Notes: a model not told the origin generated them from the sequence alone. DNA of 64,000 nucleotides from Amaricoccus sp. (GCF_017993425.1 NZ_JAGOMQ010000022.1:1-64000); one strand, 5' to 3'. Shown: positions 1-9,096, counted from the first letter of the stretch. Numbers and translations are program-made.

Positions 1-112
1 CTCGCCCCCCGCAGGGGCGATCGCGGACGGATTTGCCACGGGTCAAATCCGTCTGGCGTCGGCGTCGCGGCCAGTCTCGGGCCGGGCTTCCTCTCCACTG
101 TCGTGCAGTGTG
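1..112 (-). repeat. Dispersed MITE-like repeat, copy A (cut by window edge)
   Basis: The segment reads, on the minus strand, as the left arm of a repeat family found again at 12404, 31614, 40173 and 45938. It starts with the terminal sequence CACACTGCACGAC (minus strand of 100-112), then the GGAAGCCCGG block, then the hairpin GACGGATTTG/CAAATCCGTC. The rest of the copy lies outside the window. No coding function is inferred. The small open frames here recur in every copy and follow the GC bias. Confidence 0.85.
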
Positions 113-160
113 GCTCAATAGAATTACCAACCTTTTATTCGTAAATCATACCAAAGGCTT

Positions 161-206
161 GGCCGATGTCCCACTGTGGGACATCGGCCGGGCGCCGCCG
201 GCGCCC
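161..206 (-). terminator. Tandem hairpins after serA
   Basis: Two strong inverted repeats follow the serA stop. One is a 7-bp GGGCGCC/GGCGCCC stem at 190-206. The other is a near-perfect 14-bp stem, GGCCGATGTCCCAC with its complement, at 161-189. There is no clean T-tract (AAGCCTTTGG follows on the minus strand), so this is a plausible but imperfect terminator for the serC-serA operon. Confidence 0.5.
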
Positions 207-219
207 GGCCGGGGCGGGC

Positions 220-1812
220 TCAGAAGCGCAGCGCCTTGGCGTGGCGGATCTGGGGCAGGGTGGCGATCTCGGCCAGCGCGTCGGCCCCGACCGGCTCGTC
301 CACCCCGAGGAAGGCGATCGCCTCGCCGCTCTTCTCGGCGCGGCCGAGCGCGAAGGTGGCGATGTTGATGCCGAGCGCCCCGAGCTTCGTCCCCAGCGCG
401 CCGATATAGCCCGGCGTGTCGGTGTTCGTGGTGTAGAGCATGTGCGCCATGGGCTCGGCCTCGAGGTTGATGCCCTTGATCTGGATGAACCGCGGCTTGC
501 CGTCGGAATAGATCGTGCCGGCCACCGACCGGGTCTGGTTCTCGGTGGTGACGATCAGCCGGATGTAGGAGCCGAAGGCCCCCTGCGCGTCGCGCCGGGT
601 CTCGGCGATGGCCACGCCGCGCTCGCGCGCGACGAGCGGGGCCGAGACCATGTTGACGCCGCCCTCGCCGACCAGCGGCCGCAGGAGGCCGGCGGTCAGC
701 GCCGCGGTCAGCGGCTTGAGGTTGAGCTGGCCCACCTCGCCCACGTACTCGATCTCGATCCCGGTGATCGCGTGCTCGGTCACCTGCCCGGCGAAGCTGC
801 CGAGCATCTCGGCGAGCCCGATCCACGGCTTCAGGATCGGGGCTTCCTCGGCGGTGACCGAGGGCGCGTTGAGCGCGTTCGAGATCGCGCCGGAGACGAG
901 ATAGTCCGACATCTGCTCGGCGACCTGCAGCGCCACGTTCTCCTGCGCCTCCGAGGTCGAGGCCCCGAGATGCGGGGTGCAGACCACGTTCGGCGCGTCG
1001 AAGAGCGGGTTCTCCTTGGCGGGCTCCACCGCGAAGACGTCGAAGGCCGCCCCGGCGAGATGCCCCGAGCGCAGCGCCTCGGCCACCGCCGCCTCGTCCA
1101 CCAGCCCGCCGCGGGCGCAGTTGATCAGCCGGGCCCCCGGCTTCATCCGGGCGATGCGCTCGGCCGAGAGGATGCCGGCGGTCTTCTCGGTCTTCGGCAC
1201 GTGCAGCGTCACGAAATCGGCCCGCGCCAGCAGGTCGTCCACCTCCTCGATGCGCTCGATCCCCAGCGCCTGGGCGCGCTCGGCGGAGAGGAACGGGTCG
1301 TAGGCGATCACCTTCATCCTGAGCCCGATGGCGCGGGCGGCGACCACCGAGCCGATGTTGCCCGCGCCGATCAGCCCCAGCGTCTTGCCGGTGATCTCGA
1401 CCCCCATGAAGCGGGACTTCTCCCACAAGCCCGCGCGGGTGGAGGCGTCGGCGGCGGGGAGCTGGCGGGCGACGGCGAACATCATGGCGATGGCGTGCTC
1501 GGCCGTGGTGATCGAGTTGCCGAAGGGCGTGTTCATCACCACGATCCCCTTGGCGCTGGCGGCGGGGATGTCGACGTTGTCGACGCCGATCCCGGCGCGG
1601 CCGATCACGCGGAGATTGCCCGCCTTCGCGATCAGGTCGGCCGTGACCTTGGTGGCCGAGCGGATGGCGAGGCCGTCGTAGTTGCCGATGATCTCGGCGA
1701 GCTTCGCCGGATCCTTGCCGAGCTTCGGCTGGAAGTCGACCTCGACGCCGCGGTCGCGGAAGATCTGCGCGGCGGCGTCCGAGAGCTCGTCGGAGATGAG
1801 AACCTTGGGCAT
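220..1812 (-). CDS. serA: D-3-phosphoglycerate dehydrogenase
   Basis: This cytosolic enzyme oxidises 3-phosphoglycerate to 3-phosphohydroxypyruvate with NAD, the first step of serine synthesis. The 530-residue length is that of the long form with a C-terminal regulatory part. The NAD-binding motif GLIGAGNIG is at about 146-154. The catalytic Arg (NCARGGLVDE, ~234), Glu (FAVEP, ~263) and His (CTPHLGAS, ~281) are all present. Residues from about 450 on form an ACT-type domain, the usual site of serine feedback. The gene lies 60 bp downstream of serC on the same strand and so should share its promoter and leader. Confidence 0.97.
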   Translation of the reverse strand: MPKVLISDELSDAAAQIFRDRGVEVDFQPKLGKDPAKLAEIIGNYDGLAIRSATKVTADLIAKAGNLRVIGRAGIGVDNVDIPAASAKGIVVMNTPFGNSITTAEHAIAMMFAVARQLPAADASTRAGLWEKSRFMGVEITGKTLGLIGAGNIGSVVAARAIGLRMKVIAYDPFLSAERAQALGIERIEEVDDLLARADFVTLHVPKTEKTAGILSAERIARMKPGARLINCARGGLVDEAAVAEALRSGHLAGAAFDVFAVEPAKENPLFDAPNVVCTPHLGASTSEAQENVALQVAEQMSDYLVSGAISNALNAPSVTAEEAPILKPWIGLAEMLGSFAGQVTEHAITGIEIEYVGEVGQLNLKPLTAALTAGLLRPLVGEGGVNMVSAPLVARERGVAIAETRRDAQGAFGSYIRLIVTTENQTRSVAGTIYSDGKPRFIQIKGINLEAEPMAHMLYTTNTDTPGYIGALGTKLGALGINIATFALGRAEKSGEAIAFLGVDEPVGADALAEIATLPQIRHAKALRF

Positions 1813-1872
1813 GGGAATGGCTCCATGGTCGGCGGAAGCAAGGCTCCGCCGTTCGTCAGGGAAAGGAAGGGA

Positions 1873-3057
1873 TCAGGCGCGAGCGGTCGCGAAGGCCCAG
1901 TCGAGCCAGGGCCCCAGCGCCTGCACGTCGTCGGCGTCCACGGTGGTGCCGCACCAGATGCGCAGGCCCGGCGGGGCGTCGCGATAGCCGGCGATGTCGT
2001 AGGCGACGCCCTCGGCCTCGAGGAGCTTCGTCAGCTTCTTGACGAAGTCGCGCTGCGCCGCCTCGTCGAGCGCCGCGATCGCCGGATCGACGATCGACAG
2101 GCAGACGGAGGTGTTCGACCGCGCCGCCGCCTCGGCGACGAGGTTCTCCACCCACGGCGTCGCGTCCACCCAGCCTTGCAGCGCGGCGAAGTTGGCGTCG
2201 GCGCGGGCCCGGGTGGCGTCGAGGCCGCCGATCTCCTCCATCCAGGCGAGCGCGTCCACCGCATCGGCCACGGCGAGCATCGAGGGGGTGTTGATCGTCT
2301 CGCCGGCGAAGACGCCCTCGATCAGCTTGCCGCCCTTGGTCAGGCGGAAGATCTTCGGCAGCGGCCGGTCGGGGACGAAGCTCTCCAGCCGCTCCACCGC
2401 GCGGGGACTGAGGATCAGCACCCCGTGCCCGCCCTCGCCGCCCATGGCCTTCTGCCAGGAGAAGGTGACGACGTCGAGCTTGTCCCAGGGCAGGTCCTGC
2501 GCGAACGCCGCCGAGGTGGCGTCGCAGAAGGTGAGCCCCGCGCGGTCCGCGGCGATCCAGTCGCCGTTCGGGACGCGCGCGCCCGAGGTCGTGCCGTTCC
2601 AGGTGAAGCAGATGTCGGCGTCCTTGCGCACCTGCGTCAGGTCCGGGAGCTTGCCATAGGCGGCGGTCAGCACGCGGCAATCGGCGAGCTTGAGCTGCCT
2701 GGTCGCGTCGGTGGCCCAGCCCTGGCCGAAGCTCTCCCAGACCAGCATGTCGACCGGCCGCGCCCCCAGCATCGACCACATCGCCATCTCGAAGGCGCCG
2801 GTGTCGGAGGCGGGCACGATGCCGACCCGGTAGCCCTCGGGCACGCCCAGCACCCGGGCGGTGCGGTCGATGGCGTCCTTGAGCTGCGCCTTCGGCTTCG
2901 CGGCGCGGTGGCTGCGGCCGAGGAAGGCGCGGGCGGCGACCGCCTCGGCGGTCCAGCCGGGACGCTTGGCGCAGGGGCCCGAGGAGAACTCGGGACGCGC
3001 GGGCCTGACGGTCGGCTTGACGGGAAGGGGCGACAGCGTCGCAGCGGGCTGGCTCAT
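1873..3057 (-). CDS. serC: Phosphoserine aminotransferase
   Basis: This PLP enzyme transaminates 3-phosphohydroxypyruvate with glutamate to O-phosphoserine (394 residues from this start). The PLP lysine is in [13 protein letters not shown] (~K203), and the substrate-binding N-terminus [13 protein letters not shown] is typical of the alphaproteobacterial long-type SerC. The frame is open 29 codons further upstream. The Met at 3057 was chosen because the upstream codons overlap the leader hairpin, are arginine/glycine-rich and look non-coding. The gene is first in the serC-serA operon. Confidence 0.95.
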   Translation of the reverse strand: MSQPAATLSPLPVKPTVRPARPEFSSGPCAKRPGWTAEAVAARAFLGRSHRAAKPKAQLKDAIDRTARVLGVPEGYRVGIVPASDTGAFEMAMWSMLGARPVDMLVWESFGQGWATDATRQLKLADCRVLTAAYGKLPDLTQVRKDADICFTWNGTTSGARVPNGDWIAADRAGLTFCDATSAAFAQDLPWDKLDVVTFSWQKAMGGEGGHGVLILSPRAVERLESFVPDRPLPKIFRLTKGGKLIEGVFAGETINTPSMLAVADAVDALAWMEEIGGLDATRARADANFAALQGWVDATPWVENLVAEAAARSNTSVCLSIVDPAIAALDEAAQRDFVKKLTKLLEAEGVAYDIAGYRDAPPGLRIWCGTTVDADDVQALGPWLDWAFATARA

Positions 3058-3060
3058 GGC

Positions 3061-3144
3061 CGAAGCTCCGTCGTCAGGGCGATGTTCCTGAGTGCGCCCC
3101 GCTCGCCCTGGTCCGGGGACGCGCCCGCGGCCCCCATAGGCCAT
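3061..3144 (-). promoter_or_regulatory. Candidate serC leader RNA
   Basis: Just upstream of the serC start, the minus strand holds a perfect 8-bp stem, CAGGGCGA (3103-3110) with TCGCCCTG (3075-3082), closing a 20-nt loop that contains ACTCAGGA. A conserved structured leader ahead of serC is described for alphaproteobacteria. The position fits, but the match to that family was made by eye only and the hairpin could instead be a simple attenuator. Confidence 0.45.
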
Positions 3145-3267
3145 TGCAGGGCCCCTGCCAAGGGGGAGCGCAGCGCCGACGGCGAAGTCGCCGCGGCTCC
3201 GCCGGGATTGCCTTTCGTCCGGTTTTGTTCCATTTTCGTTCGCATGGTTTCCGCCGTCCCCCCTGTC

Positions 3268-3711
3268 TCATCGGCTCCCGGCGGGGCGCAGCGCCCGCGG
3301 GATGACGAGCTTCAGGCCCGACCAGACGGCGTCCACGGCGCAGACCTTCACGTCGACGAGGCCGCCGGCGAGGGCGAGGGAGCGGATCACGTCCTCGGTG
3401 AGCGTGGTGGGAACCTTCGCGGCCTTTTTCGGCCAGGCGATCCACAGCGCCCCGGCGGGGGCGAGCCGCGCGCGGAGCGCCGGCAGGGCCGTGGCGAGGA
3501 GGGCGGCCTCGCGCTCGAAGGCGATCACCAGGTCGAAGGGACCGGGCGGCGCGGTCTCCGCCGTCCCGGCCATGCAGGTCTCGGCGAAGGGGAAGGCGGC
3601 CAGCCCGGCGAGCGGACCGGCGGGCGCGGCGAGCAGCAGCGCCCGCATCCCGGGCTTGCAGCCGAGCTTCGCGACGAGGGGCCTGCCGGAGTAACCCGCC
3701 GCCTCCGTCAT
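3268..3711 (-). CDS. DUF3052 family protein
   Basis: A 147-residue protein beginning MTEAAGYSGRPLVAKLG, the conserved opening of DUF3052 proteins of unknown function. It carries the family pattern LGxKPGxRALLL and a central hydrophobic strand followed by LWIAWPKKAAK. There are no membrane segments or signal peptide, so it should be cytosolic. It is read away from the DnaE2-like ORF, whose start lies 30 bp beyond its own start. The family fold resembles a small Rossmann-like domain but no reaction is established. Confidence 0.85.
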   Translation of the reverse strand: MTEAAGYSGRPLVAKLGCKPGMRALLLAAPAGPLAGLAAFPFAETCMAGTAETAPPGPFDLVIAFEREAALLATALPALRARLAPAGALWIAWPKKAAKVPTTLTEDVIRSLALAGGLVDVKVCAVDAVWSGLKLVIPRALRPAGSR

Positions 3712-3740
3712 GCCCGCCTCCCCTTCCTCCTGCCGCCGTC

Positions 3741-4199
3741 ATGCCCGGTCCGCGCATGAAAGACGAGGCCGGTCAGGACGAGGGCCGGATGGCCGGGCCC
3801 CGGAAAGGCGAGGTCCGGAAGGGCGGGGAGGTAAAGGACGATGGCAAGGCCGCCGCTCCGTGGCCGCGTCCGCCGGCCTGCGTGCCCGCCGGCGAGCTCG
3901 GGCGGCCGCCGAACGGGGCGCGGCTCGCGGTGGCGGGGATCGTCGTCTGCCGGCAGCGTCCCGGCACGGCCAAGGGGGTGATCTTCGTCACGCTGGAGGA
4001 CGAGACCGGGATCGCCAACGTCGTCGTCTGGGCCAGGACCTTCGCGCGGTTCCGCCGGGCGGTGATCGCCGGCCGGTGCCTGAAGGTGACCGGCCGGGTG
4101 CAGCGCGACGGCGAGGTCGTCCATGTCGTCGCCGAGACGGTGGAGGATCTCTCGACCCTGCTCGACCGCCTGCCGGGCCTCGACGCCGCGCCGGAATGA
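3741..4199 (+). CDS. Stand-alone OB-fold protein like DnaE2 C-terminus
   Basis: A 152-residue ORF. Its last ~90 residues (VAGIVVCRQRPGTAKGVIF..LEDETGIANVVVW, then KVTGRVQRDGEVVHVVAE) match the C-terminal OB (tRNA_anti-like) domain of error-prone DNA polymerase DnaE2. The first ~60 residues are charged, low-complexity and unlike DnaE2. No polymerase or PHP domain precedes it, because the DUF3052 gene lies upstream on the other strand. It is therefore either a remnant of dnaE2 or an independent small OB protein. Expression and function are unknown; the start is the first ATG in frame. Confidence 0.6.
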   Translation: MPGPRMKDEAGQDEGRMAGPRKGEVRKGGEVKDDGKAAAPWPRPPACVPAGELGRPPNGARLAVAGIVVCRQRPGTAKGVIFVTLEDETGIANVVVWARTFARFRRAVIAGRCLKVTGRVQRDGEVVHVVAETVEDLSTLLDRLPGLDAAPE

Positions 4200-4225
4200 C
4201 CGCGAGCCCGTCCGCCGCCGCGCGG

Positions 4226-5461
4226 TCAGGCGGGAACCACTTCCCCGGCGTGCTTCTCCATCAGCGCGGCGGCGTTCTGCATGACCTTGCGCACCCCGCG
4301 GGCGGCCTGGCGGATGCGGTGCTCGTTCTCGACGAGGCCGAGCCGCACGTAGCCCTCGCCGTACTCGCCGAAGCCCACGCCCGGGGCGACCGCGACGGCG
4401 GCCTCGGCGAGCAGGATCTTCGAGAAGGCCATCGAGCCCCCGGCCGCGAAGGGCTCGGGCACCGGCGCCCAGGCGAACATCGTCGCCGGCGGCGCCGGGA
4501 TCGCCCAGCCGGAGCGGCCCATGGCGTCGACGAGCACGTCGCGGCGCGACTTGTAGATCGCCCGGATCTCGTGGATGCAGTCGTCCGGCCCGTTGAGCGC
4601 CGCCGCGGCGGCGACCTGCACCGGGGTGAAGGCCCCGTAGTCGAGGTAGCTCTTGATCCGGGTCAGCGCGCCGACCAGCCGGGCGTTGCCGACGGCGAAG
4701 CCCATGCGCCAGCCCGGCATCGCGTAGGTCTTGGAGAGCGAGGTGAACTCGACCGCCACGTCCTTCGCGCCCTCGACCTGCAGGATCGAGGGCGGCGGAT
4801 CGCCGTCGAAGTAGATCTCGGCATAGGCGAGGTCCGAGAGGACCCAAAGGTGGTGCTTCTTCGCGAAGCGGATCAATTCGCGGTAGAAGTCGAGGTCGCA
4901 GACCTGCGCCGTCGGGTTGGAGGGGAAGCTGACCACCGTGGCGACCGGCTTCGGCACCGAGTGGATCACCGCCCGCTCCAGCGACCGCAGGTACTGCTCG
5001 GGATCGAAGCGGCCGTCGTGGAGCGCGGGCACGTGGCGCAGCGTGCCGCCGGCGATCATGAAGCCGTAGGGGTGGATCGGGTAGGAGGGGTTCGGCACCA
5101 GCATGACGTCGCCCGGCGCGGTGATCGCCATGGCGAGGTTGGCGAGGCCCTCCTTGGAGCCGAGCGTGGCGATCACCTCGGTCTCGGGATCGACCTTCAC
5201 CCCGAAGCGGCGGGCGTAGTAGCCGGCCTGGGCGCGGCGCAGGCCGGGGATGCCCTTCGACGCCGAGTAGCGGTGGGTGCGCGGCTTCTGCGCGGTTTCC
5301 ACGAGCTTGTCGACGATGTGGCGGGGCGTGTCCATGTCGGGGTTGCCCATGCCGAAGTCGATGATGTCCATGCCCTCGGCGCGGAACTTGGCCTTGAGCC
5401 GGTTCACCTCGGCGAAGACGTAGGGCGGCAGGCGCTTGATGCGGTAGAACTCTTCGGACAT
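4226..5461 (-). CDS. AlaC/LL-DAP-type class I/II aminotransferase
   Basis: A 411-residue PLP-dependent transaminase. MSEEFYRIKRLPPYVFAEVN opens the AlaC-like group. The aspartate and lysine of the PLP site are in VLSDLAYAEI (~D210) and SLSKTYAMPGWR (~K244). Family members make alanine from pyruvate and glutamate, and related enzymes are annotated LL-diaminopimelate aminotransferase; the sequence alone does not decide between them. The frame continues upstream into the ydcF-like gene on the other strand, so the conserved start at 5461 is used. Likely monocistronic. Confidence 0.9.
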   Translation of the reverse strand: MSEEFYRIKRLPPYVFAEVNRLKAKFRAEGMDIIDFGMGNPDMDTPRHIVDKLVETAQKPRTHRYSASKGIPGLRRAQAGYYARRFGVKVDPETEVIATLGSKEGLANLAMAITAPGDVMLVPNPSYPIHPYGFMIAGGTLRHVPALHDGRFDPEQYLRSLERAVIHSVPKPVATVVSFPSNPTAQVCDLDFYRELIRFAKKHHLWVLSDLAYAEIYFDGDPPPSILQVEGAKDVAVEFTSLSKTYAMPGWRMGFAVGNARLVGALTRIKSYLDYGAFTPVQVAAAAALNGPDDCIHEIRAIYKSRRDVLVDAMGRSGWAIPAPPATMFAWAPVPEPFAAGGSMAFSKILLAEAAVAVAPGVGFGEYGEGYVRLGLVENEHRIRQAARGVRKVMQNAAALMEKHAGEVVPA

Positions 5462-5552
5462 GGAAGGACCGTCGGCCGGGGGTGGCGGGCCTGCGTTATA
5501 GCGCCGCCCGACGCCGGGCGACAGGGGAGATCCGCGGGAGGCGGGCGTCGCG

Positions 5553-6056
5553 ATGACCGAGCCGGAGGCGCTGGTGGTGCTGGGCGCGAGGGTGCTGGCG
5601 AACGGGGCGCCGGGGCCGGCGCTGCGGCGGCGGATCCGGCATGCGCGGCGGGTCTGGGCGGCGGCGCCGGCGGCGATCGTGGTGGCCTCGGGCGGGCCGG
5701 CGGGGGCGCGGGTGAGCGAGGCGGCGGTGATCGCCCGGGCGCTCCGGGCCGGGGGCGTGCCGGAGGCGGCGATCCTCGTCGAGGACCGCTCGCGCGACAC
5801 CTTCGAGAACGTGCGCTTCGCCGTGGCGCTGCTGCGGGAGCGCGGGGTGCGCCGGGCGCTGGTGGTCAGCGACCGCCACCACCTGCCGCGGGCGCTGCTG
5901 ACCTTCCGGCTGCTCGGGATGCCGGTCACCGGCTCGGGTCCGCCCTGGGGATCGGGCGGCCGGCCGCTGCGCCGGGCGCGGGCGCTGCTGCGCGAGGCCG
6001 CGGCGCTGCCGTGGTGCGCGGCCCGCGCCATCGCCTGGCGGCTGTCGCGGGGCTGA
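5553..6056 (+). CDS. YdcF-like DUF218 family protein
   Basis: A 167-residue protein with the DUF218/YdcF signatures: LVVLGARV near the N-terminus, VVASGG, then EDRSRDTFENVRF and VVSDRHHLPRA. The family has a Rossmann-like fold; some members bind S-adenosylmethionine and others act in envelope functions. This one lacks an N-terminal membrane segment, so it is the short soluble form. It diverges from the aminotransferase gene across 91 bp. The substrate is not predictable. Confidence 0.85.
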   Translation: MTEPEALVVLGARVLANGAPGPALRRRIRHARRVWAAAPAAIVVASGGPAGARVSEAAVIARALRAGGVPEAAILVEDRSRDTFENVRFAVALLRERGVRRALVVSDRHHLPRALLTFRLLGMPVTGSGPPWGSGGRPLRRARALLREAAALPWCAARAIAWRLSRG

Positions 6057-6367
6057 GCGCGCGTGTTCACGCGTGAATATTCGCTAAGTCATTGATTTCT
6101 GGCAGAGGTTAATGCGACCTTGCCGCGTTTGCCGCGCTTCACGACATCGAGATACCGCCTTTTTGCATTTGCTCGGGCTCGTCCAGCCGCATCGCGGGCG
6201 ACGGGCCATCAGGCGCCCGGCCCTGGTGTCGGTGTCGCCCGCCCGCGCACGAGCGCGGCTGTGTGCCGCTGGCGCGGGAAGTCGGGCGCGGGGCCGGCTT
6301 CCCCACGGCGCGCAGGCGGGCGGGACAACGGTGACGGGCCAGGGCGCGGCCGTCGGCCGCGGGGCGG
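6057..6367. other. Intergenic space with TTCACGCGTGAA motif
   Basis: Between two convergent genes. It contains one copy of the ~37-bp dispersed motif (6064-6101) and, near the hydrolase end, a GCGGCC/GGCCGC hairpin at 6346-6360 that could help terminate the minus-strand gene. No convincing ORF is seen. Confidence 0.6.
6064..6101 (+). repeat. TTCACGCGTGAA-type dispersed motif, copy 1
   Basis: The perfect 12-bp palindrome TTCACGCGTGAA (6066-6077) is followed by ATTCGCTAAGTCATTGATTTCTG. The same block occurs at 45842-45878 and, inverted, at 40537-40572. It is more AT-rich than the surroundings. Function unknown. Confidence 0.8.
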
Positions 6368-7318
6368 TCAGCGGGCGGCGGCGTCCTGGACCCAGGCGAG
6401 GCTCTGCTCGATCATGCCGTCGAGCACGTCGGGGCCGGTGGCGACGCCGAAGGCGGGGTCGGTGTCGAGCACGACGAGGGATTCCTCGCCCTCGTGGTAG
6501 CGCAGGAAGATCTCGCCGGCGGCGGGCTGCGGGGTGACGAGCTCGTCGCGGGAGCCGACGATGACGAGGAGCGGCCCCGGGTAGCGCGCCGCGGCGGCGA
6601 CCGGGTCGGTGGTGGCGAGCTCGCGCCAGAAGAGCGCGCGGAGCGTGGTCTCCTCGCCGGATGGGAGCGTCGCGGTGATCTCCTGGTCGGCCGGCGCGGC
6701 CAGCGCGGCCATCGTCGTCTCGACCCCGAAGAACCCGGAGAAGTTCCAGAGCGGGTTCTGCGCCGGGGCCCAGAGCACGAGGGCGGCGGCGTCGGGGCGC
6801 GCCGCGGCGACGTGGGCGGCGACGAGCCCGCCCTGCGACCAGCCGAGCACGGCGACGCGGCTGGCCAGGGGGTGGACGTTCAGCCAGTCGTAGGCGGCGG
6901 TGGCGTCGGCGATCTGGCCGGAGAAGGTGGTGTCGCGCCACTCGCCGCCGCTCTCGCCGACGCCGCGGAAGTCGATGCGCAGGCTCGCGACCCCGCCCTC
7001 GGCGAAGCGGCGGGCGGTGCGCGAGAGCACGCCCTCGTCGGCGCCGGCGACCGCGAGCCCGTCGCGGGTTCCGGCGAAGCCGGGCAGGAGGAGCACCGTC
7101 GCGTGCGGGCCGGGGGCGTCCGGCACCTCGAGCGTGCCGACGATCGGGCCGCCGGGCACGTCGATCTCGACGCGGCGCTCGTCGGCCGAGGCGGCGCAGG
7201 CGAGGAGGGCGGCGAGGAGGCCGGGGAGGAGGGCGGCGAGGAGGCCGGTGGCCACGCATGGCGCCAGGAGCGCGCAGAGGCGCGCCGTGCGGCCCGTCGC
7301 GACAAAGCCCGCGCCCAT
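6368..7318 (-). CDS. Exported alpha/beta hydrolase, catalytic His apparently lost
   Basis: A 316-residue protein. The first ~45 residues hold a long hydrophobic stretch ending CAASADE, which looks like a signal peptide. The mature part has the oxyanion motif LLLPGFAG, the nucleophile elbow GWSQGG and an acid in VGSRDELV. Where related hydrolases have the catalytic His in a DHxF context, the codons here read D-P-A-F (TDPAFG). Either the His has been replaced by proline or another His serves. It looks like a dienelactone-hydrolase/serine-aminopeptidase relative; substrate unknown. Confidence 0.85.
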   Translation of the reverse strand: MGAGFVATGRTARLCALLAPCVATGLLAALLPGLLAALLACAASADERRVEIDVPGGPIVGTLEVPDAPGPHATVLLLPGFAGTRDGLAVAGADEGVLSRTARRFAEGGVASLRIDFRGVGESGGEWRDTTFSGQIADATAAYDWLNVHPLASRVAVLGWSQGGLVAAHVAAARPDAAALVLWAPAQNPLWNFSGFFGVETTMAALAAPADQEITATLPSGEETTLRALFWRELATTDPVAAAARYPGPLLVIVGSRDELVTPQPAAGEIFLRYHEGEESLVVLDTDPAFGVATGPDVLDGMIEQSLAWVQDAAAR

Positions 7319-7455
7319 CCCGTTCCTCCCGGCTCGCTTGCCCCCCCGCCACGCTGGCTCAATCGCGGGCCGCTGTCCACGCCGTTGCGCAGGGTTGACA
7401 CCCGGGCGGGCGGCGGCGCCACTGGCGGCGCGAGGGCAAGCGGAGGCCGCGGGGC

Positions 7456-8934
7456 ATGATCTGGGGAATGGCGAGGCTGGCGCGGCGGATCGCGCTCCTC
7501 GCGGCGGCGGTGATCGCCGCCATCGTGGTGGTGCGCGGGGCGCAGGCGATCCTCGACCCGGATCTCGCGCCCTGGCACCGGCTGGTTCCGGCGGAGGCGG
7601 GCGCCGAGGAGATCGACGCGATGGACTGGGCGGGCTGGCTCGCCCGCGAGGATGCGGTCTTCGCCGAGGTGCGGGCCATGGCCGAGGGGCTGGCGCCGGA
7701 ATATCGCACGCCGGAGAACCGCTACAACCCGGAGAGCCCGCTCTATCCCGAGGGATTCGCGGTCGACTGGAACCGCAGCTTCACCCTGGCGCCGGAGGGC
7801 GCGCCGCGGGGGGCGGTGGTGCTGGCGCACGGGCTGACGGATGCGCCGTTCAGCCTGCGGCATGTGGCCAAGCTCTATCAGGAGCACGGTTTTTACGTGG
7901 TCGCGCCGCGGATGCCGGGGCACGGCACGACGCCCGGCGGGCTGTCGGCTTCGGTGTGGCCGCAGTGGATGGCGACGGTGCGGATGGCGGCGCGGGAGGC
8001 GCGGGCGCGGGCGGGGGACGGGGTTCCGCTGCACGTGGTGGGGTACTCGAACGGCGGGGCGCTGGTGACGAAGTATGCGCTGGAGGCGCTGCGGGATCCG
8101 GGGTTGCCGAAGCCCGACCGGGTGGTGCTGTTCTCGCCGATGATCGGGGTGACGCGATTTGCGGCCTTCGCCGGGCTCGCCGGGCTGCCGGCGGTGTTGC
8201 CGGGGTTCGTCAGGGCGGCGTGGCTCGACCTGATCCTGGAATTCAATCCGTTCAAGTACAACAGCTTCCCCGTCCAGGCTGCGGTGCAGTCTCACCGGCT
8301 GACCCGGGCCTTGCAGGGCGATCTGGAGGCGGCGCGGCGGGAGGGCGTGATCGCGGGGATGCCGCCGGTGCTGGCGTTCCAGTCGGCGATCGACGCGACG
8401 GTGTCGGCGCCGGCGCTGGAGCGGGAGCTGTTCGGGCGGCTGCCGGCGAACGGGAGCGAGCTGGTGCTCGTCGACGTCAACCGGGCGGCGGTGCTGGCGC
8501 CGCTGTTCTCGACCTCGGCCGATGTGGCGGCGGCGCGGATTTTGCCAGCGCCGCCAAGGACATGGCGGGCGAGCGTCATCGGGGCCGCCGGGTCGGGCGA
8601 CGCGGCTGCCGTGGCGGATATCGTCGAGGCGGGCGAGACGGAGGCGACGCGGCAGCCGCTCGGGGTCGAGTATCCGCGCGACATCTTCTCGCTGTCGCAT
8701 GTGGCGCTGCCGTTCCCGCCCGACGACGGCCTCTACGGCTATGCGCCTGATCCGGCGGACGATTTCGGCATCCGCATCGGCACGCTCGGCGGGCGGGGCG
8801 AGACGGGGGTGGTCTCGGTGAGCGCGGCGACCTTCCAGCGGCTCTACGCCAACCCGTTCTACGACCAGATGGCGGAGCGGATCGCCGCGGCGATCGAGGC
8901 GGATGCCGGCGCGAAGGCGCCTGCGGGGCAGTGA
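7456..8934 (+). CDS. Membrane-anchored alpha/beta hydrolase
   Basis: A 492-residue protein with an N-terminal transmembrane anchor (~residues 8-27) and a large alpha/beta-hydrolase domain of the serine aminopeptidase S33 / lysophospholipase type. Visible elements are the oxyanion motif LAHGLTDAP, cap entry MPGHGTTPGG, nucleophile GYSNGG, a possible acid in AIDATVSA and a His in SLSHVALPF. The domain probably faces the periplasm. It is transcribed away from the neighbouring exported hydrolase. Lipid or ester substrates are plausible but not shown. Confidence 0.88.
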   Translation: MIWGMARLARRIALLAAAVIAAIVVVRGAQAILDPDLAPWHRLVPAEAGAEEIDAMDWAGWLAREDAVFAEVRAMAEGLAPEYRTPENRYNPESPLYPEGFAVDWNRSFTLAPEGAPRGAVVLAHGLTDAPFSLRHVAKLYQEHGFYVVAPRMPGHGTTPGGLSASVWPQWMATVRMAAREARARAGDGVPLHVVGYSNGGALVTKYALEALRDPGLPKPDRVVLFSPMIGVTRFAAFAGLAGLPAVLPGFVRAAWLDLILEFNPFKYNSFPVQAAVQSHRLTRALQGDLEAARREGVIAGMPPVLAFQSAIDATVSAPALERELFGRLPANGSELVLVDVNRAAVLAPLFSTSADVAAARILPAPPRTWRASVIGAAGSGDAAAVADIVEAGETEATRQPLGVEYPRDIFSLSHVALPFPPDDGLYGYAPDPADDFGIRIGTLGGRGETGVVSVSAATFQRLYANPFYDQMAERIAAAIEADAGAKAPAGQ

Positions 8935-9096
8935 GCGCGGCGGAGCCCGGCAAACCGTTGGGGCGGCTTGGAAAAGCCGGGCTGGAATGTGGCTGGAATC
9001 CGGCTGGAATCCGGCTTGCCGGTTCTTTACGGGTCGTTGACGCGGCCGCCGCACGGGGCGGTCGCAAAGCGGGGCCGGGGCGCTAGGTCTCCCGCG

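Noticed and set aside
166..3759. Very long plus-strand ORF opposite serA and serC
   Set aside because: It is an antisense frame kept open by GC bias; serA and serC on the other strand have full family motifs.
6066..6077. TTCACGCGTGAA as a chromosomal parS site
   Set aside because: It resembles the parS core but has two extra central bases and lacks the flanking TGT/ACA symmetry, so ParB binding is not supported.
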